39,995 nt of DNA, taken from positions 1-39,995 of the forward strand of contig JBFMDA010000009.1 in assembly GCA_040754255.1 (NCBI GenBank), read 5' to 3'. The notes beneath the pieces were generated by a model that made no database searches, was not told the origin of the DNA, and worked only from the letters and a program-made list of their open reading frames with translations. This DNA is from SURF-25 sp040754255. Lineage in GTDB: Bacteria; Omnitrophota; Gorgyraeia; Gygaellales; Profunditerraquicolaceae. The translations under genes and the position numbers were made by a program. Shown in pieces: positions 23,888 to 33,696 of this stretch (positions are counted from its first letter, which is position 1; each line of letters opens with the position of its first letter).

Positions 23888-24519
23888 TTTATTCTACCTA
23901 CCAGTTCTTTAAAGCCGTCTTTGGTCGCGATAACCTTGCGCGCGGTGAGTAATTCGTATGCGTTTGTGTATCTTGCGTTGCCTACCTCCAAGAAAGATAA
24001 ATTCCTCAATGCCCTTGCCAGCTGTCCGTCCAACGAGCCGCCTATTATCAATAATACCCTTTTAGCCTGTATTCCGACCTTGAGGTTTGAGAATAGCCGG
24101 GCTACTTCTTTGGTCTTTCCTTCTTGTATCTTAAGCGTATCGATAATAATGAGATTATTCTCTTTTACCTTTGCGTTCAAGGCGGACCTAAGCGCCAGCT
24201 GTTTTATTCTTTTCGGCAAAAGGTAGGAATAATCGCGCTGATGGGGCCCAAACACAACTCCGCCGTGCCTCCATAAAGGAGACCGGGAGGAGCCTGCGCG
24301 GGCACGTCCGGTGCCTTTCTGCCTCCATGGCTTGCGCCCGCCGCCGGAAACTTCTCCCCGGGTCTTTGTACCTGCCAGGCCTTTTCTCTGATTGGCCCTG
24401 AAAGCCACTACGGCCTGGTGCAATGCAGTCTTATGCACAAGCCCGTCAAAAACCTTTTCGTCAAGCTTCACATTATCTATTTCTTTGCCATCGGTATTAT
24501 ATATAGGTAACGTTATCAT
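23884..24519 (-). CDS. rplD: 50S ribosomal protein L4
   Basis: 211 residues. An exit-tunnel protein; in some bacteria also an autoregulator of the S10 operon. The tunnel loop is clear: GLAGTKTRGEVSGGGRKPWR followed by QKGTGRARAGSSRSPLW. It overlaps both rplC and rplW by four bases (ATGA type). I see no S10-type leader upstream. Confidence 0.98.
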   Translation of the reverse strand: MITLPIYNTDGKEIDNVKLDEKVFDGLVHKTALHQAVVAFRANQRKGLAGTKTRGEVSGGGRKPWRQKGTGRARAGSSRSPLWRHGGVVFGPHQRDYSYLLPKRIKQLALRSALNAKVKENNLIIIDTLKIQEGKTKEVARLFSNLKVGIQAKRVLLIIGGSLDGQLARALRNLSFLEVGNARYTNAYELLTARKVIATKDGFKELVGRIK

Positions 24520-25136
24520 TGCGCTGCCTTCTTCTTTTTCGCTTTCCTGATCATCAGGTACGTATTCTTATGGCCGGGGACCGACCCTTTAATTAATAAT
24601 AAATTGTTTCCCGCATCGACTTTTACCACGCGCAAGTTCTGGGTAGTAACCCTGATATTGCCCATATGGCCTGGAAGGTGGTGACCCTTCCAAACCCTGC
24701 CAGGGGTAGTGCTTGACCCAAGGGAACCGATCCTGCGGTGGGACATAGAGCCGTGCGTCTGAGGGCCGCCATGCCAGTTCCAGCGCTTCATGCCTCCCTG
24801 AAACCCCTTGCCTATCGAAATACCGGTAATATCAACGAAGTCGCCGGCCTTAAAGATGTCGACCTTTATCTCCTCGCCAACCTTGTAATCTTTTGCGGCA
24901 TCCTTGACAATCTCCCTGATGAATTTGCGCGGGGCGACATTGAGCTTCTTGAAATATCCTGCGTCCGGTTTTTTCAGTTTCTTTTCTTTTACCGCATCAA
25001 AACCTACCTGCACGGCTTTCTCCCTGACTGCCAAGACCGTACAGGGACCCGCCTCAATAACCGTGACGCTAACCGCCCTACCGTCGTCGGTAAAGATATG
25101 CGTCATGCCAATTTTTTTCCCTAGTAAACCAAACAT
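24516..25136 (-). CDS. rplC: 50S ribosomal protein L3
   Basis: 206 residues. One of the first proteins in 50S assembly, reaching toward the peptidyl transferase centre. It opens MFGLLGKKIGMTHIF. The loop with QGGMKRWNWHGGPQTHG and GSLGSSTTPGRVWKGHHLPGH, which holds the methylated Gln site of the family, is intact. AAGGAC is the ribosome site. A 50-nt gap separates it from rpsJ. Confidence 0.98.
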   Translation of the reverse strand: MFGLLGKKIGMTHIFTDDGRAVSVTVIEAGPCTVLAVREKAVQVGFDAVKEKKLKKPDAGYFKKLNVAPRKFIREIVKDAAKDYKVGEEIKVDIFKAGDFVDITGISIGKGFQGGMKRWNWHGGPQTHGSMSHRRIGSLGSSTTPGRVWKGHHLPGHMGNIRVTTQNLRVVKVDAGNNLLLIKGSVPGHKNTYLMIRKAKKKKAAQ

Positions 25137-25186
25137 ATGTCCTTAACTCTCCTGTCTACGCAACGCCCATAAAAAAGGAGAAAGAG

Positions 25187-25486
25187 CTATTTGATTTCTA
25201 CATCAATGCCTGCTGGTAAATTCAGCTTTCTTAAGGCATCGATCGTCTTTGACGTCGGCTCAAAAATATCAATCAATCGTTTGTGCGTAGCGATACCGAA
25301 CTGTTCGCGGGATTTCTTATCGATTACCGGCGAACGCAGCACCGTGTAGACTTCCTTTTTGGTCGGAAGCGGCAAGGGGCCGGAAATCTTGGCTCCTGTG
25401 CGCTTCACGGTCTCAACGATCTCTCCCGCCGCCTGGTCCAAAAGGCGGTGGTCGTATGCCCTAAGTTTTATGCGTATTTTCTGCAT
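25187..25486 (-). CDS. rpsJ: 30S ribosomal protein S10 (NusE)
   Basis: 99 residues. A 30S head protein that also binds NusB and NusG in transcription antitermination. QKIRIKLRAYDHRLLDQAAGEIV is followed by the conserved GPLPLPTKKEVYTVLRSP. It starts 7 nt after tuf with no S10 leader, so it is probably co-transcribed with tuf and the genes before it. Confidence 0.99.
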   Translation of the reverse strand: MQKIRIKLRAYDHRLLDQAAGEIVETVKRTGAKISGPLPLPTKKEVYTVLRSPVIDKKSREQFGIATHKRLIDIFEPTSKTIDALRKLNLPAGIDVEIK

Positions 25487-25493
25487 ATTTTTC

Positions 25494-26699
25494 CTACGCG
25501 ATAACCCCGGTTACTACTCCGGCACCCACTGTATGGCCCCCCTCACGTATGGCAAAACGCGACTCTTTTTCCATCGCGATAGGAGTAATCAGCTCTACCT
25601 CTACCTCAATGTTATCGCCGGGCATAACCATTTCAACGCCTTGCGGTAACGTAACACTCCCCGTAACGTCGGTAGTACGAAAATAGAACTGCGGCCTGTA
25701 CCCTTTGAAGAACGGGGTATGCCTTCCGCCCTCTTCCTTGGTAAGCACGTACACCTGCGCCTTAAATTTCGTATGCGGCGTAATCGACTTGGGGGCAGCA
25801 ATGACCATCCCGCGTTCAATGGTATCCTTATCAATGCCGCGTAAAAGCAGCCCGACATTATCGCCGGCCTGGCCTTCATCAAGCGTCTTCCTAAACATCT
25901 CAACACCGGTAACCACGGTCTTGTGGACTTCGGGCCTTAAACCGACGACTTCCACTTCATCGTTTACCTTAACCTTACCGCGCTCAATCCTGCCGGTGCC
26001 CACAGTGCCTCTTCCCTCGATGCTGAATACGTCTTCAACCGCCATAAGGAGCGGCTTATCGAGGTCTCTGACAGGAATGGGAATAAACTCATCAGCTGCC
26101 TTCATCAGTTCAAGAATAGGCTTGCAGTCATCGGAATTCGGGTCACCGCCTGCCTGTAACGCCTTTAACGCGCTTCCTTTGATTACCGGGGTCTTGTCGC
26201 CCGGATAACCGTATTTGGTAAGCAGTTCTCTTACTTCCATTTCTACCAGGTCGACCAGTTCTTTATCGGAAACCAGGTCGATCTTGTTTAAAAACACAAC
26301 CATTGAAGGCACGTTCACCTGGCGGGCAAGAAGGATATGCTCTCTTGTCTGGGGCATCGGGCCATCCGCTGCCGATACGACCAGGATCGCACCGTCCATC
26401 TGTGCTGCGCCGGTAATCATATTCTTGATGAAATCCGCATGTCCTGGGCAATCGATGTGCGCATAGTGACGGTTGTCAGTCTCATACTCAACGTGCGCAA
26501 CTGAAATAGTCAAAATCTTGGTTTCGTCCCTTACCGTACCACCCTTGGCAATATCGGCGTATTCGCGCGGTTGCGCTTTCCCGAGCTTCGACAATACATA
26601 GGTGATTGCGGAAGTAAGAGAAGTCTTACCGTGGTCAATGTGGCCGATAGTCCCGATGTTGACATGAGGTTTGCTTCTTACAAATTTTTCTTTAGCCAT
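25494..26699 (-). CDS. tuf: Elongation factor Tu with variant switch I
   Basis: 401 residues. EF-Tu carries aminoacyl-tRNA to the ribosome using GTP. G1 is GHIDHGKT (19-26), G3 DCPGHAD with the catalytic His87, G4 NKID and G5 GSAL, followed by two beta-barrel domains. Switch I is unusual. Where most EF-Tu have DNAPEE.ARGITI, this one has AKGGTVRDETKILTI (51-65), so the Arg-Gly before the Mg-binding Thr (Thr64 here) becomes Lys-Ile. The adjacent domain remains well conserved, so this is a lineage variant rather than a broken gene. I recall similar forms in Planctomycetes. A strong GGAGGTGA site precedes the ATG, 18 nt after fusA. Confidence 0.98.
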   Translation of the reverse strand: MAKEKFVRSKPHVNIGTIGHIDHGKTSLTSAITYVLSKLGKAQPREYADIAKGGTVRDETKILTISVAHVEYETDNRHYAHIDCPGHADFIKNMITGAAQMDGAILVVSAADGPMPQTREHILLARQVNVPSMVVFLNKIDLVSDKELVDLVEMEVRELLTKYGYPGDKTPVIKGSALKALQAGGDPNSDDCKPILELMKAADEFIPIPVRDLDKPLLMAVEDVFSIEGRGTVGTGRIERGKVKVNDEVEVVGLRPEVHKTVVTGVEMFRKTLDEGQAGDNVGLLLRGIDKDTIERGMVIAAPKSITPHTKFKAQVYVLTKEEGGRHTPFFKGYRPQFYFRTTDVTGSVTLPQGVEMVMPGDNIEVEVELITPIAMEKESRFAIREGGHTVGAGVVTGVIA

Positions 26700-26717
26700 T
26701 ACTTCACCTCCGGTTTG

Positions 26718-28823
26718 TTAAGCACCCTTTTTCTCACTATACGTAGCACCAACAGTAATTTTTTCGGCTATATTTAAAGGCACCTCACTGTAATATGAGG
26801 GCTCCATTGTATAGGAGGCACGTCCCTGTGTCAATGAACGTAGGTTGGTTGCATAATTGAAAATTTCTGCCAAAGGTACATATGCCCTGATTAAACGTAT
26901 ATTTGACCGCTGGGTAAGGGAAATTATTTTTGCCCTGCGCGAATTCAAATCCCCTATTACCTGGCCCATGTATTCTTCAGGAACGACTACTTCCATATCC
27001 ATAATAGGTTCCAGCAACGCAGGGGCTGCCTTCTTTACGCCATCGCTAAATGCAATTGCAGCCGCCATTTTAAAGGCGAGCTCCGAGGAATCCACCTCAT
27101 GAAAGGAACCGTCAACCAGGGTGACCTTCACGTCGGTGATAGGGTAGCCGGCAAGGACCCCGCTCTTTGCCGCATCAAATACTCCGCGCTTCACCGAAGG
27201 TATGTATTCCCTGGGGATCGCCCCGCTTTTTATCTTGTCTTCAAAGGTAATACCGGTACCGGGCATCTCCTGGGGCTCAAGGTCCAAAACTACGTGCCCG
27301 TACTGGCCGCGTCCGCCGGACTGCTGGATGAATTTTCCGATGCTGTGCGCCTTCCTGGTAATTGTTTCCCGGTATGCGACCTGAGGCGAACCTACCTGCG
27401 CTTCGATACTGAACTCTCTTAAGATCCGGTCAATGATTACCTCCAGGTGCAATTGGCCCATTCCTGAAATAACCGTCTGGCCGGTCTCCTGGTTATAGGT
27501 AACGCGAAACGACGGGTCTTCTTCTTCGAGCTTATGCAACACCATGCCCAGCTTTTCCTGATCCTGCTTTGTCTTCGGCTCAATCGCCTGCTGGAGCACC
27601 GGCTCAGGGAACGTCATAGATTCAATAAGTATGGGGCTTTTCTCGTCGCAAAGGGTATGCCCTGTCTTCGTTTCTCTAAGCCCGACCGCAGCAACGATAT
27701 CCCCGGTAGAAACACTCTCAATAATTTCCTGGCGATTTGCATGCATCCTCAATAATTTAGAAACCCTCTCTTTTTCTCTGACGGTTGAATTATATATATA
27801 GCTGCCCGCCTTCAATGTCCCGGAATACACACGGATATAATTAATCTTGCCCACATACGGGTCGGTACTCACCTTAAAACACAGGGCAGAAAACGGCGCC
27901 TTATCGGAACAGGCAATTTCTTCGAATTCTCCCGTATCCGGGTTCATCCCTTTTACGGGAGGCAGGTCTTTGGGGGAAGGCAGATATGCGCAAATCGCAT
28001 CGAGCAATAACTGGATCCCCTTATTGCGCAGAGATGTCCCGCAAAGCACCGGCACAAATTTGTTTTCTATCGTATTAGTGCGGATTGCCTTTTTTATATC
28101 GTCGTTGGTGATCTCTTTGCCGTGGACGAACTTATCCATCATTCCTGCGTCTACTTCTGCAAGCCTCTCGATCAAAATAGAACGGTGATGCTCAGCTTCC
28201 TGCAAATGCTCCTTGGGAATATCTATCACATCGCGTTCTTTTCCTAAATCGTCCTTATACACGATATACTTTTTTTCAACCAAATCGATAATGCCTTCAA
28301 ATTCGTCTTCAAGGCCTACGGGCAGTTGAATGGCTGCCGCATGCGCGCTAAGCTTCGCGTGAATATCCTTTATCGTGTCAAAGAAATTGCTTCCCGTCCT
28401 GTCTAATTTATTCACAAATGCGATCCTGGGCACCCCGTAGCGCTCTGCCTGTCGCCAGACAGTTTCTGACTGCGGCTCGACTCCGCCGACCCCGCAGAAC
28501 ACTACCACTGCGCCATCAAGCACTTTTAACGAACGCTCCACCTCAACCGTAAAATCCACATGGCCCGGAGTATCAATAATATTTATGGTGAAATCGCCCC
28601 ACGTACTTGTCGTGCAGGCTGCGGTAATGGTGATCCCCCGCTCCTGTTCCTGCACCATCCAGTCCATAGTAGCGGTGCCCTGGTCAACTTCCCCGATTTT
28701 ATAGGTCTTGCCGGTGAAGAAAAGAATGCGCTCGGTAGTTGTGGTCTTCCCCGCGTCTATGTGGGCAATAACGCCGATATTCCTGATTTTTTCCAACGGA
28801 ATTGTGTGTCTCATAGTTACCAT
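26718..28823 (-). CDS. fusA: Elongation factor G
   Basis: 701 residues from the ATG at 28823, which overlaps rpsG by seven bases. An ATG three codons later (28814), two nt after the rpsG stop, is an equally good start. EF-G drives translocation and, with RRF, ribosome recycling. G1 is AHIDAGKTTT (20-29), switch I ERGITITAA, G3 DTPGHVDF, G4 NKLD. Domain IV keeps QSGGRGQYGHV at its tip loop. The last residues EKKGA are normal. Confidence 0.99.
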   Translation of the reverse strand: MVTMRHTIPLEKIRNIGVIAHIDAGKTTTTERILFFTGKTYKIGEVDQGTATMDWMVQEQERGITITAACTTSTWGDFTINIIDTPGHVDFTVEVERSLKVLDGAVVVFCGVGGVEPQSETVWRQAERYGVPRIAFVNKLDRTGSNFFDTIKDIHAKLSAHAAAIQLPVGLEDEFEGIIDLVEKKYIVYKDDLGKERDVIDIPKEHLQEAEHHRSILIERLAEVDAGMMDKFVHGKEITNDDIKKAIRTNTIENKFVPVLCGTSLRNKGIQLLLDAICAYLPSPKDLPPVKGMNPDTGEFEEIACSDKAPFSALCFKVSTDPYVGKINYIRVYSGTLKAGSYIYNSTVREKERVSKLLRMHANRQEIIESVSTGDIVAAVGLRETKTGHTLCDEKSPILIESMTFPEPVLQQAIEPKTKQDQEKLGMVLHKLEEEDPSFRVTYNQETGQTVISGMGQLHLEVIIDRILREFSIEAQVGSPQVAYRETITRKAHSIGKFIQQSGGRGQYGHVVLDLEPQEMPGTGITFEDKIKSGAIPREYIPSVKRGVFDAAKSGVLAGYPITDVKVTLVDGSFHEVDSSELAFKMAAAIAFSDGVKKAAPALLEPIMDMEVVVPEEYMGQVIGDLNSRRAKIISLTQRSNIRLIRAYVPLAEIFNYATNLRSLTQGRASYTMEPSYYSEVPLNIAEKITVGATYSEKKGA

Positions 28824-29287
28824 CTAAAATGCGCGAAGGCCTTGTTAGACTCCGCCATCTTATGCGTATCATCCCTCTTTTTAATCGCCGAACCTTCTCC
28901 TTTATATGCCGCCATGATTTCGTCCGCCAGTTTCTGTTCCATGGGCCTGCCTTTTTTATTTTTGGCAAAATCTCTGATCCAGCGTAACGCGATAGAAGTG
29001 CCTCTCTCCTGTTTTACCTCAATCGGCACCTGATAGGTTGCCCCGCCCACCCTTCTTGGCTTCACCTCAAGGCGCGGCCTGGCATTGTCAATCGCCTTGT
29101 AAAAAATCTTCAGGGCGTCCGGTTCATTGAGCTGCTTTTTCAATATCTCGAAAGCCCCGTATACGATTTTTTCGGCTATGGGCTTTTTGCCCTTCAACAT
29201 TACCATATTTACGAATCGCGCGACGACTTTACTGCTGTATTTTGGATCGGGTATTACTTCTCGTTTCTGAGCTTTTCTTCTTCTCAT
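28817..29287 (-). CDS. rpsG: 30S ribosomal protein S7
   Basis: 156 residues, standard length. A primary binder of the 3' major domain of 16S rRNA, near the E site. MRRRKAQKREVIPDPKYSS opens the protein; ARPRLEVKPRRVGGATYQVP is conserved and AHFRW ends it. Its ATG overlaps the rpsL stop by four bases. Confidence 0.99.
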   Translation of the reverse strand: MRRRKAQKREVIPDPKYSSKVVARFVNMVMLKGKKPIAEKIVYGAFEILKKQLNEPDALKIFYKAIDNARPRLEVKPRRVGGATYQVPIEVKQERGTSIALRWIRDFAKNKKGRPMEQKLADEIMAAYKGEGSAIKKRDDTHKMAESNKAFAHFRW

Positions 29288-29655
29288 TTCGGCCTCTTAG
29301 CTCCGTATTTAGAGCGGGACTTCTTTCTCTGGTTGACTCCTGCTGCATCAAGGGTACCTCGGACAATATGGTACCTGACGCCGGGAAGGTCCTTGACGCG
29401 GCCTCCCCTGACAAGCACTATAGAATGCTCCTGAAGATTGTGCCCTTCGCCCGGTATATAGGAAGTTACTTCGATACCGGTGGTAAGCCTGACTCTGGCA
29501 ATTTTACGCAACGCCGAATTCGGTTTTTTCGGGGTCATTGTCCTTACCTGGATGCAGACACCCCTTCTCTGGGGGCACCGTTTCAATGCCGCAGATTTCG
29601 TTTTCTTTACCTTTGATTTCCTTCCTAAGCGAATCAATTGTGAAATAGTTGGCAT
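29284..29655 (-). CDS. rpsL: 30S ribosomal protein S12
   Basis: 123 residues. S12 monitors codon-anticodon pairing at the A site. PTISQLIRLGRK opens it. The decoding loop TPKKPNSALRK keeps the lysines mutated in streptomycin resistance, so the wild-type sensitive form is seen. KDLPGVRYH retains the Asp methylthiolated by RimO in some bacteria. It starts 6 nt after rpoC. Confidence 0.99.
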   Translation of the reverse strand: MPTISQLIRLGRKSKVKKTKSAALKRCPQRRGVCIQVRTMTPKKPNSALRKIARVRLTTGIEVTSYIPGEGHNLQEHSIVLVRGGRVKDLPGVRYHIVRGTLDAAGVNQRKKSRSKYGAKRPK

Positions 29656-29661
29656 AATAAA

Positions 29662-32600
29662 TTATTCCTTTTCTTTCTCGGGCTTTTCCTGTTTTTCTTC
29701 GCTGACCTTTACCGCCTCAACGTCACGGTGCGTCCTGAAACCGGTCCCTGCAGGAATAAGATGGCCCACTATTACGTTTTCCTTAAGGCCGAATAACTCG
29801 TCTGATTTACCGGCAGTAGCCGCGTCGGTAAGCATGCGCGTCGTTTCCTGGAAACTGGCAGCCGAAATGAAACTTTCCGTCGTCAAAGACGCTTTGGTTA
29901 TCCCAAGCAATAGAGGGGTAGCCTGCGCAGGCTTTCCGCCCTTCTTAAGTATTCGTGCATTCTCTTTCTGAAAATTCCATTTATCCACCTGTTGCATAGG
30001 CAAGAAATCCGTATCACCGGGGTCCTCAATCCTTACCTTTTTGAGCATCTGCCTAATGATTACCTCGATGTGTTTATCATTGATGTGTACTCCCTGAAGC
30101 CTGTATACCTCCTGTACCTCGTTTACCAAATACTCTTGAAGCACTTTATCGCCGCAGACCTTCAGGATATCCTGAAGCACTACCGGCCCGTCAGTAAGCT
30201 GTTGGCCCGCAGTTACTTTATCGCCTTTATAGACGTTAGGATGCTTGCCGTGAGGAATCACATATTCCCGCTGCATGCCGGTTGGCGATTTTACTATAAT
30301 GACGCGTTGCCCTTTTTTAGTCTCTCCGAATTCGATAAAACCGTCGATTTCGCTGATAACCGCAGGGTCTTTTGGCCTTCTTGCTTCAAAAAGTTCAGCG
30401 ACCCGCGGAAGGCCTCCGGTAATATCCCTGGTTTTCACGGTCAGGCGGGGAATCTTTGCCAAAAGGTCTCCTGCCTCAATGCCCTGGCCGTCTTTTACCA
30501 AAATATGCGCACCTACCGGTATAGGATAAATACCCAGCACCTCTTTTTTGTTATCCAAAATAAGGATTTGAGGATGATATTCTTGTTTATGCTCAACGAC
30601 TACGTGCTCGGTTAATTTAGTAACCGGGTTTAATTCCTGGATAACGGTAACGTTCTCTTTCAGATCCTCATACCTAACCGTACCGGATACCTCGGTAAGG
30701 ATTGGCGCGGTATATGGGTCCCAGTGCACAAAAGAAACGCCCTTAGCGATCTCCTCGCCCTCCTTAATGCTGATGAAAGCACCTTGAGGCACAAGATAAC
30801 GCTCCAGCTCTCTGCCGTCTTTATCGTTAATGCTCACCGCGCCATTTCTGTTGAGGACGATATATTCCTTCTTTTTGGGGACAACCCTTAGATTATGGTA
30901 TTTAATAAAGCCTTTATTGCGCGAGGTGGTAAAAGACTGTTCTACTACACGCGATGCGGTACCTCCGATATGAAAGGTCCTTAAGGTCAGCTGAGTGCCC
31001 GGCTCTCCGATACTCTGGGCGGCAATAACCCCCACTGCCTCTCCCTCTTCAACCAGCCTGCCGCTGGCCAAGTTCCTGCCATAGCACTTCATGCATACCC
31101 CTCTTTCTGACTCGCAGGTCAGAACGCTGCGTATGCGTATCTTCTCAATACCCAGCTTTTCGATCATCTCGGCTTTTTCTTCTGTAATTTCTTCACCCTG
31201 CTCTACAATTACTTCATCGGTGATAATATCTACGATGTTATCCAGCGCCACCCTTCCTACTATACGGTCTTTCAGGCTCACCACAACTTCATTGCCCTCT
31301 GTAATCGCCTGGACAGTGATGCCGTTTAAGGTACCGCAGTCGTTGGCGGTAACAATCACTTCCTGTGCCACATCCACCAGCCTCCTGGTGAGGTAGCCGG
31401 CGTCTGCCGTCTTAAGGGCGGTATCCGCGAGGCCTTTACGCGCGCCGTGGGTAGAGATAAAATATTCAAGAACGGTGAGCCCTTCCTTGAAATTCGAGGT
31501 AATCGGATTCTCAATAATTTCGCCCGAAGGCTTTGCCATTAGGCCGCGCATCCCCGCCAGCTGACGGACCTGTAACCTTGAACCTCGGGCACCTGAATCC
31601 GCCATCATAAATATGGGGTTAAACGGTTCCATTTCTTTAAAGAGAAGGTCTGAGATGCGGTCGGTAACGCGGGTCCAGACGTCGATTACCTTATTAGACC
31701 TTTCCCGGTTGGTAATAATGCCTTTACGGTACTGATCTTCTATCTTGGCGACTTCTTCCTTTGCCTCTTTCAAAACATCCTGCTTGGCTTGGGGGATTAC
31801 CAGGTCGTCGATACCTATCGACATACCGCCGAGCGTCGACATCTCAAAGCCGAGCTTCTTAATGTCGTCCAGTAGCTGAATCGTGCGGTTATGCCCGAAC
31901 CGCTTGTGGCAGTCGCTGACAATGCTGCCCACGCTACTCTTATTAAGCTCTTTATTCACGAATCCGAAACCCTCCGGAAGCCGCTGGTTGAACATTATCC
32001 GTCCGACGGTAGTGGCAATAATCTGCGTGCCTGCTTTAGGCCTTCCCTCGTCAGAATCGTACACATTATTGATTCTCAGTTTGATCTTGGCATGCAGCTC
32101 TATCGCCTGGTCTTCATACGCTGCCAGCGCCTCGTCCGCAGACGAAAACAGCTTGTTCTCGCCTTTTACGTTCGATTTCTCTTTGGAAAGATAGGATAAT
32201 CCCAATACGATATCCTGCGTGGGGGTAACAATGGGTTTGCCGTGGGCGGGGGAAAAGACGTTGTTTACGGAAAGCATGAGGATCTTGGCTTCCATCTGTG
32301 ATTCGACGGAAAGGGGCACATGCACCGCCATCTGGTCGCCGTCGAAATCTGCGTTAAAACCGCTGCAGACCAACGGATGTATTTTGATCGCTTTGCCTTC
32401 GGTCAGGATGGGCTGGAATGCCTGGATACTCAAACGGTGCAATGTAGGGGCGCGGTTCAGCAACACCGGGTGGTCCTTAATTACCTCATCGAGGATATCC
32501 CAGACTTCGATACGGCCGTGGCCGACCATCCTGCGCGCATGCTTTATCGTATGTACAAAACCTTTCTCTTTCAGTTTTTTGATGATAAAAGGCTCAAACA

Positions 32601-33696
32601 ATTCAAGGGCCATCTGCTTGGGAAGCGCGCATTCTGAAAGCTTCAGCTCGGGGCCGACCACAATTACCGAACGGCCTGAATAGTCGACGCGTTTACCGAG
32701 CAAGTTCTGGCGGAAGCGCCCCTGTTTCCCTTTAAGCATATCAGAAAGAGATTTTAATGGCCTATTATTGGACCCCACTACGGCCCTTCCGTGTCTGCCA
32801 TTGTCCAAAAGTGCATCCACCGCTTCCTGTAACATGCGTTTCTCGTTACGGATAATGATTTCTGGCGCGCTCAGTTCAATAAGCTTGTGCAGCCGGTTAT
32901 TGCGGTTAATCACCCTGCGGTACAAATCATTCAGGTCAGAGGTAGCAAATCTTCCGCCCTCCAGCGGGACCAGCGGCCTCAAATCAGGCGGGATTACGGG
33001 CAATGCCTCAAGTATCATCCATTCAGGCTTATTCCCGGATTTTCTGAATTCTTCGACGATCTTCAAGGACTTGAGCGCCTTGCGGTTATTCAAGAGCCCT
33101 TTCGATTTCTCAAGGTCTCTCCGTAATTTACGGCAATAGGCATCCAGGTCAATCTCTTTGAGCAGGTCACGTAAGGCCTCAGCGCCTATTTTTGCCTTGA
33201 ATTTTGAACCGTACTTCTCAAGCGCTTCCTGGTATTTGTCTTCGGATAAAAGCTCTTTCTTTTTTAAGGGTGTACTACCCGGATCGACAACGATGTATTC
33301 CTCATAATAAATTACTTTTTCAAGATCCCTAAGGTTAATATCGATTAGCGCGGATAACCTGCTGGGCACGACCTTAAAATACCAAATGTGGGTTACGGGC
33401 GCTGCCAACTCAATGTGGCCCATTCTCTCGCGCCGTACCGTTGAGCGGTCGACGGTAACCCCGCAGCGGTCGCAGGTGATATTCTTGAATTTCTGCCCCT
33501 TATATTTTCCGCAGTTACATTCCCAATCCCGCACAGGCCCGAAAATCCTCTCACAGAAAAGGCCGTCCTTTTCAGGCTTCAAAGTACGGTAATTAATGGT
33601 CTCGGCTTTCCTGACTTCTCCTTTTGACCACGACCGCATCACCGAAGGCGAAGAAATTTTTACTGAAATGAGGTCAAATATGGTAGTCTCTTGCAT
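29662..33696 (-). CDS. rpoC: RNA polymerase beta-prime subunit
   Basis: 1344 residues. The catalytic Mg-binding loop NADFDGD is at 448-454. The N-terminal zinc ribbon uses Cys60, Cys62, Cys75 and Cys78. A second zinc site is formed by the Cys in TANDCGTLNG and the three in TCESERGVCMKC. The clamp helices, bridge helix and trigger-loop regions are present without large insertions (E. coli is 1407). The tail is Glu/Lys-rich. Its ATG overlaps the rpoB stop by one base (TAATG), coupling the two large subunits. Confidence 0.99.
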   Translation of the reverse strand: MQETTIFDLISVKISSPSVMRSWSKGEVRKAETINYRTLKPEKDGLFCERIFGPVRDWECNCGKYKGQKFKNITCDRCGVTVDRSTVRRERMGHIELAAPVTHIWYFKVVPSRLSALIDINLRDLEKVIYYEEYIVVDPGSTPLKKKELLSEDKYQEALEKYGSKFKAKIGAEALRDLLKEIDLDAYCRKLRRDLEKSKGLLNNRKALKSLKIVEEFRKSGNKPEWMILEALPVIPPDLRPLVPLEGGRFATSDLNDLYRRVINRNNRLHKLIELSAPEIIIRNEKRMLQEAVDALLDNGRHGRAVVGSNNRPLKSLSDMLKGKQGRFRQNLLGKRVDYSGRSVIVVGPELKLSECALPKQMALELFEPFIIKKLKEKGFVHTIKHARRMVGHGRIEVWDILDEVIKDHPVLLNRAPTLHRLSIQAFQPILTEGKAIKIHPLVCSGFNADFDGDQMAVHVPLSVESQMEAKILMLSVNNVFSPAHGKPIVTPTQDIVLGLSYLSKEKSNVKGENKLFSSADEALAAYEDQAIELHAKIKLRINNVYDSDEGRPKAGTQIIATTVGRIMFNQRLPEGFGFVNKELNKSSVGSIVSDCHKRFGHNRTIQLLDDIKKLGFEMSTLGGMSIGIDDLVIPQAKQDVLKEAKEEVAKIEDQYRKGIITNRERSNKVIDVWTRVTDRISDLLFKEMEPFNPIFMMADSGARGSRLQVRQLAGMRGLMAKPSGEIIENPITSNFKEGLTVLEYFISTHGARKGLADTALKTADAGYLTRRLVDVAQEVIVTANDCGTLNGITVQAITEGNEVVVSLKDRIVGRVALDNIVDIITDEVIVEQGEEITEEKAEMIEKLGIEKIRIRSVLTCESERGVCMKCYGRNLASGRLVEEGEAVGVIAAQSIGEPGTQLTLRTFHIGGTASRVVEQSFTTSRNKGFIKYHNLRVVPKKKEYIVLNRNGAVSINDKDGRELERYLVPQGAFISIKEGEEIAKGVSFVHWDPYTAPILTEVSGTVRYEDLKENVTVIQELNPVTKLTEHVVVEHKQEYHPQILILDNKKEVLGIYPIPVGAHILVKDGQGIEAGDLLAKIPRLTVKTRDITGGLPRVAELFEARRPKDPAVISEIDGFIEFGETKKGQRVIIVKSPTGMQREYVIPHGKHPNVYKGDKVTAGQQLTDGPVVLQDILKVCGDKVLQEYLVNEVQEVYRLQGVHINDKHIEVIIRQMLKKVRIEDPGDTDFLPMQQVDKWNFQKENARILKKGGKPAQATPLLLGITKASLTTESFISAASFQETTRMLTDAATAGKSDELFGLKENVIVGHLIPAGTGFRTHRDVEAVKVSEEKQEKPEKEKE

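Noticed and set aside
25137..25186. Possible regulatory leader between rpsJ and rplC
   Set aside because: The 50 nt contain a CTCC/GGAG pairing too short to support a structured element.
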